From positions 62,001-126,000 of the forward strand of contig NZ_JABBCQ020000001.1 of NCBI RefSeq assembly GCF_012844455.2: DNA of 64,000 nt, given 5' to 3'. The DNA is from Comamonas suwonensis. Its GTDB lineage: Bacteria > Pseudomonadota > Gammaproteobacteria > Burkholderiales > Burkholderiaceae_C. This document shows positions 18,475 to 26,908 of this stretch, in pieces. Within the stretch, counting starts at the first letter, position 1. Each line of letters opens with the position of its first letter. The notes beneath the pieces were generated by a model that was given only the letters and a program-made list of their open reading frames with translations, was not told the DNA's origin and made no database searches. A program made the translations under genes and the position numbers.

Positions 18475-18960
18475 TCAATGGTGGTGACCGTGGCCGCCGT
18501 GCACATGCTTGTGGGCAATTTCTTCAGGCGTCGCAGCGCGCACCTCATTGACTACCGCGGTAAAGCGCAGGGCCACACCCGCCAGAGGGTGGTTGCCGTC
18601 CAGCTGCACCACAGGGCCCTTGATCTTCACGACGTTGTAGATCTGAGGCTCGCCCTGATCATTGGCGCCGCGCAACTGGCCGCCGACCTTCACGCCCGCA
18701 GGAAACTCACCCTTGGGGATGGTGCGCAGCAGGCTCTCGTCGCGGGCGCCAAAGGCGTCTTCCACGGCCAGATCCACCGTCACGGTATCGCCCTTTTGCT
18801 TGCCGTCCAGAGCGGCTTCGACCTTGGCGAAGATATTGTCATAGCCACCGTGCAGGAAGGCGACATCGCCCTTGTCCAGCAGTTTGATGGCCACGCCGCC
18901 CGCGAGCAGCTCGTGAATCTTGTAGTTAATAGTGACAGCAGTGTCTTTGGTGATGTTCAT
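18475..18960 (-). CDS. slyD: FKBP-type peptidyl-prolyl isomerase, SlyD type
   Basis: 161 residues from ATG 18960 (MNITKDTAVTINYKIHELL). Cytosolic prolyl isomerase/chaperone with metal-binding tail. FKBP half-domains flank the insert-in-flap domain: VAFLHGGYDNIFAKVEAAL, KGDTVTVDLAVEDAFG, then DGNHPLAGVALRFTAVV. The C-terminal His-rich tail HKHVHGGHGHHH is short but fits the nickel-binding role of SlyD. Single gene. Confidence 0.93.
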   Translation of the reverse strand: MNITKDTAVTINYKIHELLAGGVAIKLLDKGDVAFLHGGYDNIFAKVEAALDGKQKGDTVTVDLAVEDAFGARDESLLRTIPKGEFPAGVKVGGQLRGANDQGEPQIYNVVKIKGPVVQLDGNHPLAGVALRFTAVVNEVRAATPEEIAHKHVHGGHGHHH

Positions 18961-19065
18961 GGCTTGGCGTCCGGTCAAAACAAAGCCGCCACGGCCCGCA
19001 AAGGTCGTGGCGATCTAGGCGCACATTGTGGCAGCGTTTAAACAACCGCCGCAGAGGGCACGTTT

Positions 19066-20121
19066 TCAGGCAGTGGCCACTACAGGTGGCAGATCATCCT
19101 CGCTTGCGCCGGGGTAACGGGCAAAACGACGATCCTCAGCGCCATGTACCGGGTCGTTGTCCTTCCAGGGCCAGCCGCCGAACTGGGTGCGTCGATAATC
19201 CTGCATGGCCTGCATGATCTCTTCCTGCGTATTCATCACAAAGGGGCCGTATTGCGACACGGCCTCGCCAATGGGTTTGCCTTGCAGCAGTAACAGCTCC
19301 ACGGTGTCGTCACCGGTGTTGACCAGCTCCAGGTCGCTATGTGCATCAATGTGCATGGCCAAGTGTTGCTTCACGGCTTCGCCGCCGACCAACATACTCT
19401 TGCCTTGGAAGAAATAGAGCATGCGGTGCGTCTCAGCCCCAGCGGCCTTGGGCATGGTCCAGCGGGCGCCGGGCTCCAGCTCCAGCGTCCAGATGGCAAC
19501 ATCGCTGCCAGCCTCCGAAGCCCAGGACTCTGGAGGAGGCGGCAGGGTCTTGTCCACGCCTTCCAGCGCGCCAGCTACCACGGTCACTTTGGTCTTCTTG
19601 CCTGCAGCATCGCTGAAGGTCACGCGCGGAATCTGCTCGTTCCAGAACATGGTGAAGTGCGGCTCCACCATCTTGTTCTTGGCGGGCAGGTTCAGCCAGA
19701 TCTGGAACAGTTCCAGCGGGTTGGGCTTGTCACTGTTGAGCAGCGGGAACATTTCAGAGTGCTGAATTCCCTTGCCGGCGGTCAGCCACTGCACATCACC
19801 GCCGCCAAAGCGCGCCGCCGCGCCCAGTGAATCGGCATGGTCGATACGGCCTTTTCGCACCAGCGTCACGGTCTCAAAGCCACGGTGCGGGTGACCGGGG
19901 AAGCCGGGAATCGGCTCGCCGTGGTACATGGAAAAGCCGTCCTTGGCGCTGAAATCGCTGCCCATCTCGCGGCCCTCGAACTCCACGGCCTGCACACCCA
20001 TCTCGCCGTTGCTGGCAGGGTAAGTGTCATCGTGGTGAGCGCAGAACAGAAAAGGATCCAGACAAGGCCAGCGTGGGCCGAGTGGGACGCTTTCAAGAAT
20101 GGTTTTGCGAGTCGTGGTCAT
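19066..20121 (-). CDS. Pirin-family protein (second of three)
   Basis: 351 residues, two cupin domains. Iron-binding motifs GHPHRGFETVTLV (two His) and GKGIQHSEMFP (His, Glu) are intact. Relatives include quercetin dioxygenase-like YhhW/PirA proteins. Compared with the copy at 38214 it has an extended N-terminus (SVPLGPRWPCLDPFLFCAHHDD) and a longer C-terminus (WKDNDPVHGAEDRRFARYPG). GAGGAG precedes ATG 20121. It stands alone, upstream of nothing on the same strand within 100 bases. Confidence 0.9.
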   Translation of the reverse strand: MTTTRKTILESVPLGPRWPCLDPFLFCAHHDDTYPASNGEMGVQAVEFEGREMGSDFSAKDGFSMYHGEPIPGFPGHPHRGFETVTLVRKGRIDHADSLGAAARFGGGDVQWLTAGKGIQHSEMFPLLNSDKPNPLELFQIWLNLPAKNKMVEPHFTMFWNEQIPRVTFSDAAGKKTKVTVVAGALEGVDKTLPPPPESWASEAGSDVAIWTLELEPGARWTMPKAAGAETHRMLYFFQGKSMLVGGEAVKQHLAMHIDAHSDLELVNTGDDTVELLLLQGKPIGEAVSQYGPFVMNTQEEIMQAMQDYRRTQFGGWPWKDNDPVHGAEDRRFARYPGASEDDLPPVVATA

Positions 20122-20256
20122 GGAGTTCTCCTCTTGAGGGCCGCTGCCATCTGCAGAGCCTGAGTCTCAAAGATAAGGCCTGACCCCCTGATTGAAAGAC
20201 ATCACTGGCAGGACAGTGTTTTCAGGTTTTGCAACAGCGGCAAAGACGACTTCCGC

Positions 20257-20973
20257 TCAGTCACGCGGCGGCATGTTCAGTCCTTTTTGCACGGCTGGCC
20301 GGGCCACAAAGGCTGCCAGCACACGCTGCAGTTCAGGGAAGTCGCTCCAGCCCACCAGCTCTGCGGCGTTGTAACCGGCCTCCAGCACCATATTGCGCAC
20401 CCAGGGCCAGATGGCAATGTCCGCCAGCGTGATCTGCTCGCCCATGATCCACTCGCGGCCCTGCATGCGCTGCTCAAGCACACCCAGCAGGCGCTTGGAT
20501 TCATTCACATAGCGGTCCCGTGGGCGCTTGTCCTCAAAGTCCTTGCCAGCGAACTTATGGAAGAAGCCCACCTGACCAAACATGGGGCCGACACCGCCCA
20601 TCTGGAACATCAGCCACTGCAGGGTTTCATAGCGCGCTGCAGGGTCTGCCGGCAGCAGCGGGCTGCCGGTCTTTTCGGCCAGATAGATGAGGATGGCGGC
20701 CGACTCAAACAGCGCCAGCGGCTGGCCACCGGGGCCTTGCGGGTCGATGATGGCCGGAATCTTGTTGTTGGGAAAGGTGCCCACAAACTCAGGCGTGAGC
20801 TGGTCATTGGTCTGAAAGCTGACCAGATGGGCCTCGTAAGGCAGCTGCATTTCCTCCAGCGCGATCGACACTTTCACGCCATTGGGCGTGGGCAGCGAAT
20901 ACAGCTGAATGCGCTCGGGGTGCTGAGCAGGCCATTTGCGGGTGACGGAAAAATCGGCGAGGGTACGGGTCAT
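20257..20973 (-). CDS. Glutathione S-transferase family protein (YfcG/YghU-like)
   Basis: 238 residues from ATG 20973, AGGAG upstream. N-terminal thioredoxin fold with QLYSLPTPNGVKVSIALEEM and the glutathione-gripping FPNNKIPAIIDP and LFESAAILIYLAEKTG; C-terminal all-helical domain with ITLADIAIWPWVRN. The TPNG motif replacing a catalytic Ser/Cys is characteristic of the nu-class GSTs YfcG/YghU, which reduce disulfides and organic peroxides. An upstream ATG at 21006 is in frame but lacks a ribosome site. Confidence 0.9.
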   Translation of the reverse strand: MTRTLADFSVTRKWPAQHPERIQLYSLPTPNGVKVSIALEEMQLPYEAHLVSFQTNDQLTPEFVGTFPNNKIPAIIDPQGPGGQPLALFESAAILIYLAEKTGSPLLPADPAARYETLQWLMFQMGGVGPMFGQVGFFHKFAGKDFEDKRPRDRYVNESKRLLGVLEQRMQGREWIMGEQITLADIAIWPWVRNMVLEAGYNAAELVGWSDFPELQRVLAAFVARPAVQKGLNMPPRD

Positions 20974-21024
20974 GCGGCAGTCTCCTGAAAAAATGCTTTG
21001 CCGCATCGTAACGGCAGAGCTTGC

Positions 21025-21903
21025 TCAACGCAGCAGCTGCCAGAACATCTGCACACAGGGCGATGGCGCCTGCTGCATGCTCACCATGGCAATGCGCGAG
21101 TGGCGCGCGGCATCGGCCAGCGGCTGCAGCACCACACCGGGCGGGCAAATGCGTTCATAGACACTGGGCACGATGGAAAGGCCCAACCCTGCTGCCACCA
21201 GCGCCAGCATGGTCGAGGTCTCACGCGCGGGCTGAGCGATGCGCGGCACAAAGCCGGCCTCGCTGCACAGCGCCAGAATATGTTCGTGCAGCCCGCCGCC
21301 CAGCACGCTAGGGTGCAGCACAAAGGGTTGATCGGCCAGAGCGCTCAGCGCCACGGGCTGCGAATCTGCCGCCTGCCTGGCGGGCAAGGCCAGCATCAGC
21401 TCGTCGCGCCACAGCGTTTGTTCACGGATGGGCACGGGAATGCGAAACGCGGGCGAGGGCCGCATAAAACCAATATCAATCTGCCCGGCCGTCAGCGCCG
21501 CAATCTGCTCGCCCGTGGTCATGTGCTGCAAATCCAGCTCGACCTCGGGGTAGCGGGTGCGGAAGTCGCGCAGCATGGCCGAGAACGCGTCAAACAACGG
21601 CACCGAGGCGGTGAAGGCAATACGCAGCCGTCCCGCCAGCCCATGGGCTGCCATGCGGCACAGCTCACCGGCCTGCTGATGCAGCTCCACAATCTGCCTG
21701 GCCTTTTCCTGCAGCAGCAGGCCCGCAGGCGTCAGCGTGACCGCCCGGCGCGAACGTTCAAACAGCTGCGCCCCCATTTCCTGCTCCAGCAGGCGTATCT
21801 GCTGGCTCAGCGGGGGCTGGCTCATGTGAAGGCGCTGGGCGGCGCGGCTGAAGTTCAGCTCATCGGCCACGGCCAGGAAACAAGTGAGGCGGCGCAAATC
21901 CAT
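21025..21903 (-). CDS. LysR-family transcriptional regulator
   Basis: 292 residues. N-terminal helix-turn-helix (LNFSRAAQRLHMSQPPLSQQ) and C-terminal periplasmic-binding-protein-like effector domain (LRIAFTASVPLFDAFSAML, IDIGFMRPSP). The sequence type is that of the BenM/CatM/HcaR-like group that senses aromatic or organic acids. Divergent from the ModA-like lipoprotein gene at 22064; inverted repeats in the shared 160-base gap are candidate sites. Effector unknown. Confidence 0.93.
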   Translation of the reverse strand: MDLRRLTCFLAVADELNFSRAAQRLHMSQPPLSQQIRLLEQEMGAQLFERSRRAVTLTPAGLLLQEKARQIVELHQQAGELCRMAAHGLAGRLRIAFTASVPLFDAFSAMLRDFRTRYPEVELDLQHMTTGEQIAALTAGQIDIGFMRPSPAFRIPVPIREQTLWRDELMLALPARQAADSQPVALSALADQPFVLHPSVLGGGLHEHILALCSEAGFVPRIAQPARETSTMLALVAAGLGLSIVPSVYERICPPGVVLQPLADAARHSRIAMVSMQQAPSPCVQMFWQLLR

Positions 21904-21904
21904 A

Positions 21905-21946
21905 GGACGATTTTCGTATCAAGTCCAAACGCAAACGGTATTGGAC
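21905..21946. promoter_or_regulatory. Candidate LysR operator region
   Basis: ACGATTTTCGT (11 bases, dyad around TTT) starts two bases from the LysR start codon; GTCCAA (21923-21928) and TTGGAC (21941-21946) form a second dyad. Position fits autorepression and divergent control; the assignment is inference. Confidence 0.35.
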
Positions 21947-21998
21947 GGAAAGACCGTGACTTTTCACAATCCCATCAGCCGCAAAAGCTATGACAAAC

Positions 21999-22033
21999 AT
22001 AGCTGCTTGCGTTGATTCAATAAGGGCTCAAGA
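21999..22033 (-). repeat. Intergenic AGCGC/AGCTAT hairpin repeat, copy 4 (diverged)
   Basis: Reads leftward as GGGCTCAAG-like variant: AGCCCTTATTGAATC...GCAAGCAGCTATG. Lies in the leader of the ModA-like gene. Confidence 0.45.
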
Positions 22034-22063
22034 CCACTTGAACCCAATCCAGAACCGAGAGAC

Positions 22064-22879
22064 ATGATGCAACCCTTTACTCTTTTCACCGCCCGCCGCG
22101 CCCTGCTGATCAGCACTGTGGCGCTGGTCGCTGGCTGCGCCCAGCAGCCAGCCAGCCAGACCAGCAAAGAGCCCGTGCATCTCATGACCTCGGGCGGCTT
22201 TACGGCGGCGCACAAGCTGCTGGCACCGCAGTTCACGGCGCAGACGGGGATTGCGGTGGAGTCGGCTTATGGATCCTCCATGGGCTCATCGCCCACCTCT
22301 ATTCCCAATCGTCTGAGCCAGGGCGAAAAGGCGGACATGGTGATTCTGGCGCGCGGCGCGCTTGATGATCTGGCGGCCAAGGGGCTGGTCAAGCAAGGCA
22401 CGCAAATCGATCTGGTGCGCTCCGCCGTGGGCGTGGCCGTCAAAAAAGGCGCGCCCATCCCCGACATCAGCAGCGAGGACAAGCTGCGCCAGGTGCTGCT
22501 GAATGCCAAGAGCATTGCCTACTCGGCCAGCGCCAGCGGCACTTATTACGAAACCCAGATGCTCAAGAAGCTGGGCATTCACGATCAGGTCATGCCCAAG
22601 AGCAAAAAAATCGTGACGGAGCGCGTGGGCACCATCGTGGCCAGAGGCGAGGCAGAAGTCGGCCTGCAGCAAGTCAGCGAGCTGCTGCCCATTGAAGGCA
22701 TCAGCTATGCCGGCACGCTGCCTGACTCGGTTCAGCACTACACACTGTTCTCGGCCGGCACGGCCAGCACCTCCACCAACCCGCAGGGGCTGGAGCAGCT
22801 GCTGAAGTTCTACACTTCACCCGCCGCCGCCAAAGCCATCCGCGACACGGGTCTGGAGCCCATTGCCAAGGCCCGCTAA
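22064..22879 (+). CDS. ModA-like substrate-binding lipoprotein, orphan
   Basis: 271 residues. Signal peptide with lipobox VAGC at about residue 26, then a type II periplasmic-binding fold: VHLMTSGGFTAAHKLLAPQF, KADMVILARGALDDLAAKG, SIAYSASASGTYYETQML, and C-terminal SPAAAKAIRDTGLEPIAK. The layout resembles ModA/molybdate-type binding proteins, but no permease or ATPase follows. Orphan proteins of this type next to LysR regulators are common in Burkholderiales and bind unknown organic acids or act as sensors. No Shine-Dalgarno of note; terminator follows. Confidence 0.82.
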   Translation: MMQPFTLFTARRALLISTVALVAGCAQQPASQTSKEPVHLMTSGGFTAAHKLLAPQFTAQTGIAVESAYGSSMGSSPTSIPNRLSQGEKADMVILARGALDDLAAKGLVKQGTQIDLVRSAVGVAVKKGAPIPDISSEDKLRQVLLNAKSIAYSASASGTYYETQMLKKLGIHDQVMPKSKKIVTERVGTIVARGEAEVGLQQVSELLPIEGISYAGTLPDSVQHYTLFSAGTASTSTNPQGLEQLLKFYTSPAAAKAIRDTGLEPIAKAR

Positions 22880-22894
22880 TCCCCCTGTAAAAGA

Positions 22895-22926
22895 CAAAGC
22901 CCGCAGGCAGGCCGTGCGGGCTTTGG
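22895..22926. terminator. Terminator between the ModA-like and DUF1439 genes
   Basis: CAAAGCCCGCA pairs with TGCGGGCTTTG around a nine-base loop; serves two convergent genes, though the T-runs are short. Confidence 0.75.
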
Positions 22927-22944
22927 TATTTCAGTGGGAGAGAC

Positions 22945-23520
22945 TCAGCGCTTGACGCCTTGCGGTGCTTTTTGCACCAACGCCACCGTCAGGCCCTGCG
23001 CCGTGACCGTGATGGCGCCGGGCTCCATGGCCAGTGCATCGACCAGCGCCAAATCCTGATCTTGCAGCTGATAGAGCACCACCTGGCCCATGGCCTGCTC
23101 GGCCAGCGCCGTGGAATAAGTACCCAGCATATCGCTGAGCGCGGGCGACAGGCCGTCAATGCTCAGCTGATTGACCTTGATCTGGTGAGCGCGCAGCGTT
23201 CGGTCCGAGGGCTCGTAGCGCAGGGCAAAGTCCACATCCAGCAGACCGCTGAAACGCTCCTTGAGCACCTTGCCGCTCAGCTCCGCCGGAATGACGGCGT
23301 TGAGCATGTTGCGCTCGGGCCGCATGCTCAGCTGCGGCACCTTCAAATCAAGTTGCAACAACCCCGCCACGGGGAACTGCTTGGGGAAACGCTTGGCCAG
23401 CATCTCCTGCAGTTTCTGCTGACTCACACTGACGCTGCTGGGCACTGATTTACCCGAGCAACCTGCAGCGACCATACCCAGACCCATTGCTGCCGACATC
23501 AACCATGCGCGCCGATTCAT
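22945..23520 (-). CDS. DUF1439-family lipoprotein
   Basis: 191 residues from ATG 23520 (MNRRAWLMSAAMGLGMVAAG). Lipobox VAAGC at about residue 22 predicts a lipoprotein. The mature part (SVSVSQQKLQEMLAKRFPKQF, VDFALRYEPSDRTLRAHQI, ITVTAQGLTVALV) fits DUF1439, the YceB-like lipoprotein family, of unknown biochemical role and predicted to bind lipids in a SMP/TULIP-like way. Single gene convergent with the ModA-like gene. Confidence 0.83.
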   Translation of the reverse strand: MNRRAWLMSAAMGLGMVAAGCSGKSVPSSVSVSQQKLQEMLAKRFPKQFPVAGLLQLDLKVPQLSMRPERNMLNAVIPAELSGKVLKERFSGLLDVDFALRYEPSDRTLRAHQIKVNQLSIDGLSPALSDMLGTYSTALAEQAMGQVVLYQLQDQDLALVDALAMEPGAITVTAQGLTVALVQKAPQGVKR

Positions 23521-23751
23521 CACGACCACCCAACTCCGTAAAATCTGATTCAAAACAATGGGAACGCTTGTTAAACCAGCGCTTAACGCTATGGTTTTTG
23601 AATAGTCCATTGTCTCTCGCTTGCTATTCCACAGAGTCTCGATGGGTGTTTGAGGTTCCCCATTTCTTGCGATCTGCAGGTAAAGATTTGTTGTTTAACG
23701 CCCCACCGGCGCGCAGGTTGACGCAAAAGCCGCCGCAGCACTCCATGCACA

Positions 23752-24420
23752 ATGACTTACATGAATGCTCACCCCACTCCCACCCATGAAACCCTGGCAG
23801 CAGCGGCCGCAGATGCCTCCCTGCCCGATCAGGTTCTGACCCAATGGTTTGGTAGCGCCAGACCCGACAACGCACAGGCTTTGCAGTACAAGAGCCGGTG
23901 GTTTACCAAGTCCCCAGCGTTTGATGAAGAGCTGCGTGAGCGCTTTGGTGTGGCGGTTGAGGCAGCCCTGGGCGGTGCCCTGCAGCACTGGTCTGCGCAA
24001 GGACCGTGGCAGCATCTGGCGCTGGTGGTATTGCTCGACCAGTTCACGCGCAATATCTTTCGCAATACGCCCAAAAGCTTTGCGGGCGACCCGCAGGCGC
24101 TGACGCTGGCTTTGCAGGCCATGCAGTCCGGGGCTGACCAGCAGCTGCCCGAGGTGGTCCGCGTCTTCATGTACCTGCCGCTGGAACATGCCGAAGACCC
24201 TGGCATGCAGCAGCGCTGTGTGGCAGCGTTTGATGCCATGCACCAGGCCGCCGAAGAGGCAGAGTTGCGCGAATACCTGGCCGGATCGCTGGACTACGCC
24301 CACCGCCATCAGGTGGTGATTGAGCGGTTCTGCCGCTTTCCGCACCGCAACGCGATTCTGGGCCGCGCCAGCACGACTGAAGAAGCCGCATATCTGGCCC
24401 AGCCCGGCTCTGGCTTCTGA
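23752..24420 (+). CDS. DUF924-family protein
   Basis: 222 residues, or 219 from the in-frame ATG 23761. Cytosolic, helical. The DUF924 hallmarks are present: VLTQWFGSARPDNA, SRWFTKSPAFDEELRERFG, the stretch LALVVLLDQFTRNIFRNTP, FMYLPLEHAED, and the C-terminal HRHQVVIERFCRFPHRNAIL followed by TTEEAAYL. Structurally the family is TPR-like; function is unknown. It converges with the acyltransferase gene, stops seven bases apart. Confidence 0.88.
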   Translation: MTYMNAHPTPTHETLAAAAADASLPDQVLTQWFGSARPDNAQALQYKSRWFTKSPAFDEELRERFGVAVEAALGGALQHWSAQGPWQHLALVVLLDQFTRNIFRNTPKSFAGDPQALTLALQAMQSGADQQLPEVVRVFMYLPLEHAEDPGMQQRCVAAFDAMHQAAEEAELREYLAGSLDYAHRHQVVIERFCRFPHRNAILGRASTTEEAAYLAQPGSGF

Positions 24421-24426
24421 CGACCT

Positions 24427-25593
24427 TTACGAGCCGCGCGTCGCCTCACGCAGCGCGGGCTCTTTGCGCGGCTGCGGCTGACGCGCAGGCCTGCTGCCCG
24501 CATCGCGGTAGCGCATGGCCCAGCGCTCTACCGTGTAAAACGACAGGGCAGACAGCGCCGTCGAAATCAGCAGGCCCAGCACCACCGTCACCGGCCACGA
24601 GTAATCGGCCCGCAAATAGCGCACCACCGGGTAGTGCCAGAGGTAAATGCCGTAGGACAGCTGGCCCAGCTTGATGAACAGCGGGGCCGTCAGCATTTCA
24701 TAGACCAGCCCCATGGGCTTTTGTACGGATAGCAGCACGACCAGTGCGGCACATTCCACAACCGTAATGCCCCAGACCATGGCGTGCTGGTTGTCCCACT
24801 CCAGCTCCATGATGAGCGGCACGGCCAGCACAAACCACATGGTGTAGGCGCGCAGGGATTGCAGGCTCTCAATCCACTTGGGCTTTTCCAGCGTCAGCGC
24901 CGCAAGCAAGGCACCGGCCAGCAGGCCCGAGGCGCGGGTATCAAAGCGGAAGAAAATCTCGTAGAACTTCTGGTCCTGCATGACCCAGAAGATGCGCCAC
25001 AGCGTGCTCAGCACCCACAGTGCCAGCAGCGGTGCCCACACCCGGCCCGGCGTGGCCTTGCGCAACAGCAAGACCAGCAGCGGCGGCCAGACCAGATAGA
25101 AATGCTCTTCCACCGATAGCGACCACATGTGCAGCAGCGTGTCCGGGCTGTCGAAGAATGCGATGCCGTAGTCGGCGAGGTAAAGAATGGAGACCAGCGC
25201 GTCTGAGTAGATGTCCGTCAAATCCGGCCAGAGGAACGGTGCCACCACACAGTAAACGCCCAGGAACAGCGCCAGCGCTGGCATCAGCCTGAAAAATCGG
25301 CGGCGGTAAAAGCGCCAGTAATCCAGCTTGCCATGCTGCTGATACTCCATCAGCAGCAACGAAGTGATCAGAAAGCCGCTGAGCACAAAGAACAGATCGA
25401 CACCGAAGAACGCGCCATCAAACATCGGCGCATGTGCGTGCGAGAGCAGCACCAGCACAATGGCAATGCCTCTCAACCCATCAAGCGCTGGGTTGTAGCG
25501 CAGCTTGAAAGCTGACTCCACCAAAACCGGACACCTTTCCTTTCGCTCAGGCACAGGCCGAGCTTGCGATCCACAGAACACAGCCATGTCCAT
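24427..25593 (-). CDS. Membrane O-acyltransferase (acyltransferase 3, OafA/YrhL type)
   Basis: Up to 388 residues with about ten membrane helices. The acyltransferase-3 start is clear: YNPALDGLRGIAIVLVLLSH followed by FFGVDLFFVLSGFLITSLLL, containing the conserved His and the F-F-V-LSGF loop. Such enzymes acetylate or acylate sugars of O-antigen, exopolysaccharide or other envelope glycans. The start is uncertain: AAAGGAAAGG precedes a TTG (25524) and GTG a codon later, giving about 365 residues; ATG 25593 is the longer alternative. No glycosyltransferases are nearby, so the substrate is unknown. Confidence 0.88.
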   Translation of the reverse strand: MDMAVFCGSQARPVPERKERCPVLVESAFKLRYNPALDGLRGIAIVLVLLSHAHAPMFDGAFFGVDLFFVLSGFLITSLLLMEYQQHGKLDYWRFYRRRFFRLMPALALFLGVYCVVAPFLWPDLTDIYSDALVSILYLADYGIAFFDSPDTLLHMWSLSVEEHFYLVWPPLLVLLLRKATPGRVWAPLLALWVLSTLWRIFWVMQDQKFYEIFFRFDTRASGLLAGALLAALTLEKPKWIESLQSLRAYTMWFVLAVPLIMELEWDNQHAMVWGITVVECAALVVLLSVQKPMGLVYEMLTAPLFIKLGQLSYGIYLWHYPVVRYLRADYSWPVTVVLGLLISTALSALSFYTVERWAMRYRDAGSRPARQPQPRKEPALREATRGS

Positions 25594-25920
25594 ACACGGC
25601 TGTTGCAGTATTCAGAGTTTGCGCAAAGAGGCAGTAACAGCTCTTTGCAGCGACCCGAAGTCGCAGAGCGCACGGAGCACGCTCAAAGCGCCTGAACGGT
25701 GCAGGCCTCGCTGTCCTTCAACTGCCGCAATCCAGCCGCAAAAGATGGCGCGAGCCCGCAGCCAGGCCGCTGGTTATCTGTTGACAAGTGAACAGATTCG
25801 GAGGATTTAAACAGATTTTTTCGAATATCCCAAACCAAAAACCCCGGTGATGGGCCAGGGGCTGGATGTTCGAAAGCTGTTTTAACAATTAAGAACAAAA
25901 ATAGCCTGTCTCGCAACATC

Positions 25921-25946
25921 TAAAAGCGCGAACAGCTATCAAATTT
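25921..25946 (+). repeat. Intergenic AGCGC/AGCTAT hairpin repeat, copy 5 (partial)
   Basis: Only the right half remains: AAAGCGCGAACAGCTATCAAA. Confidence 0.5.
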
Positions 25947-25969
25947 GATAATGAATAGATGATTTAAGA

Positions 25970-26080
25970 GCCGCTAACACGACCCAGTGAACCGAAGGTT
26001 TACGGTTGAGACGAGGTGCGAAGCCGAAGACAGTACTTCAGTCCGACTAGGCTTCGCACCGACGTATCAAGGATTGTGTT
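25970..26080 (-). repeat. Dispersed structured repeat, long copy B
   Basis: About 111 bases with imperfect terminal inverted repeats (CTAACACGACCC at left, GGATTGTGTT at right) and a perfect internal pair GGTGCGAAGCC (26015-26025) / GGCTTCGCACC (26050-26060). Its reverse complement matches both halves of copy A at 14811-14884. REP- or MITE-like, with no coding potential. Confidence 0.7.
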
Positions 26081-26087
26081 TGCAGCT

Positions 26088-26858
26088 CTAAAGACGCTTT
26101 TTGCGCCCACACGCCGGGGCACTTTGGTGCACATCGCGCCAGAGCAGCATCTCGACAACGCGCTCGGATTTATCGTCGTCAAACCCCAGCTTCTGCGCGC
26201 GCTCTGCCGGGTTGACCCAGGTGCCAAACAGCATGTCCCACAACGGCAGGCCATAGTTCTGCGCATGGTGACCATGCTGATGGTGCACGGTATGCATCTC
26301 GGGGCGCTGCAGCACATAGCCCAGCCAGCGCGGCGTGCGCAGGTCGGCATGGGTGAACAGATCAAACGCGGCGGTCAGCCCCAGGGCCACGGCGGCTGCG
26401 GCAGGGCTGGCACCCAGCACCCAGTAGCTGGAGATCACGCTCAGCAGCATGGCTGCCGCAGAATCCAGCGGGTGGGCGTAAAACGAGGTCAGCACCTCGA
26501 TACGCCGCGCGCTGTGGTGCAGCTGGTGGAACATGCGCCATAGCAGATCCGATGCATGGGTGGCGCGGTGCCACCAGTAAAAGACAAAGCTGGTGATGAA
26601 AAAGCTCAGCAGCCCCACCAGCAGCGGGTTCCAGCGTGCGCCCACATCCAGCAGCGCGTGCTGGCGAATGCGCTCTTCAAGCACCCAACCCAGCGCCAGC
26701 GTGCACACCAGCGTCAGCGCGCCCAGGGCACCGCTGTAGATCAGCCAGCGCCGGTCGCAAAGATTGCGCGAGGCGGGCGCAATCACCTCGCGCGTGAAGA
26801 CCGCCACAAACATCAGCGCAATCAGCGGATAGACCAGGTACTCCAGCACGGCAAACAC
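26088..26858 (-). CDS. Sterol desaturase / fatty-acid hydroxylase superfamily protein
   Basis: 256 residues, integral membrane, four or so helices. The di-iron histidine clusters are complete: HRATH (in YWWHRATHASD), HQLHH (WRMFHQLHHSARR), and HTVHHQHGHHAQNYG, the layout of membrane fatty acid hydroxylases/desaturases. Substrate lipid unknown; bacterial members oxidise ether lipids, carotenoids or fatty acyl chains. GGGAG precedes ATG 26858. Stands alone; 50 bases separate it from the solute-binding-protein gene on the same strand. Confidence 0.9.
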   Translation of the reverse strand: MFAVLEYLVYPLIALMFVAVFTREVIAPASRNLCDRRWLIYSGALGALTLVCTLALGWVLEERIRQHALLDVGARWNPLLVGLLSFFITSFVFYWWHRATHASDLLWRMFHQLHHSARRIEVLTSFYAHPLDSAAAMLLSVISSYWVLGASPAAAAVALGLTAAFDLFTHADLRTPRWLGYVLQRPEMHTVHHQHGHHAQNYGLPLWDMLFGTWVNPAERAQKLGFDDDKSERVVEMLLWRDVHQSAPACGRKKRL

Positions 26859-26908
26859 TCCCCTTAAGGTATGCCGCTCAGTCTATCGGCTGATAGCCTT
26901 GCATCCCT

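Larger units (their letters stand above)
25594..26087. other. 494-base intergenic stretch with repeats and hairpins
   Basis: No credible gene. Contains an 8-bp hairpin (25623-25630 with 25641-25648), a terminator-like structure on the minus strand near 25836-25865 (G/C stem followed by five T), a partial AGCTAT repeat at 25921-25946, and the long copy of the dispersed repeat at 25970-26080. It is AT-richer around 25780-25960. Confidence 0.5.
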
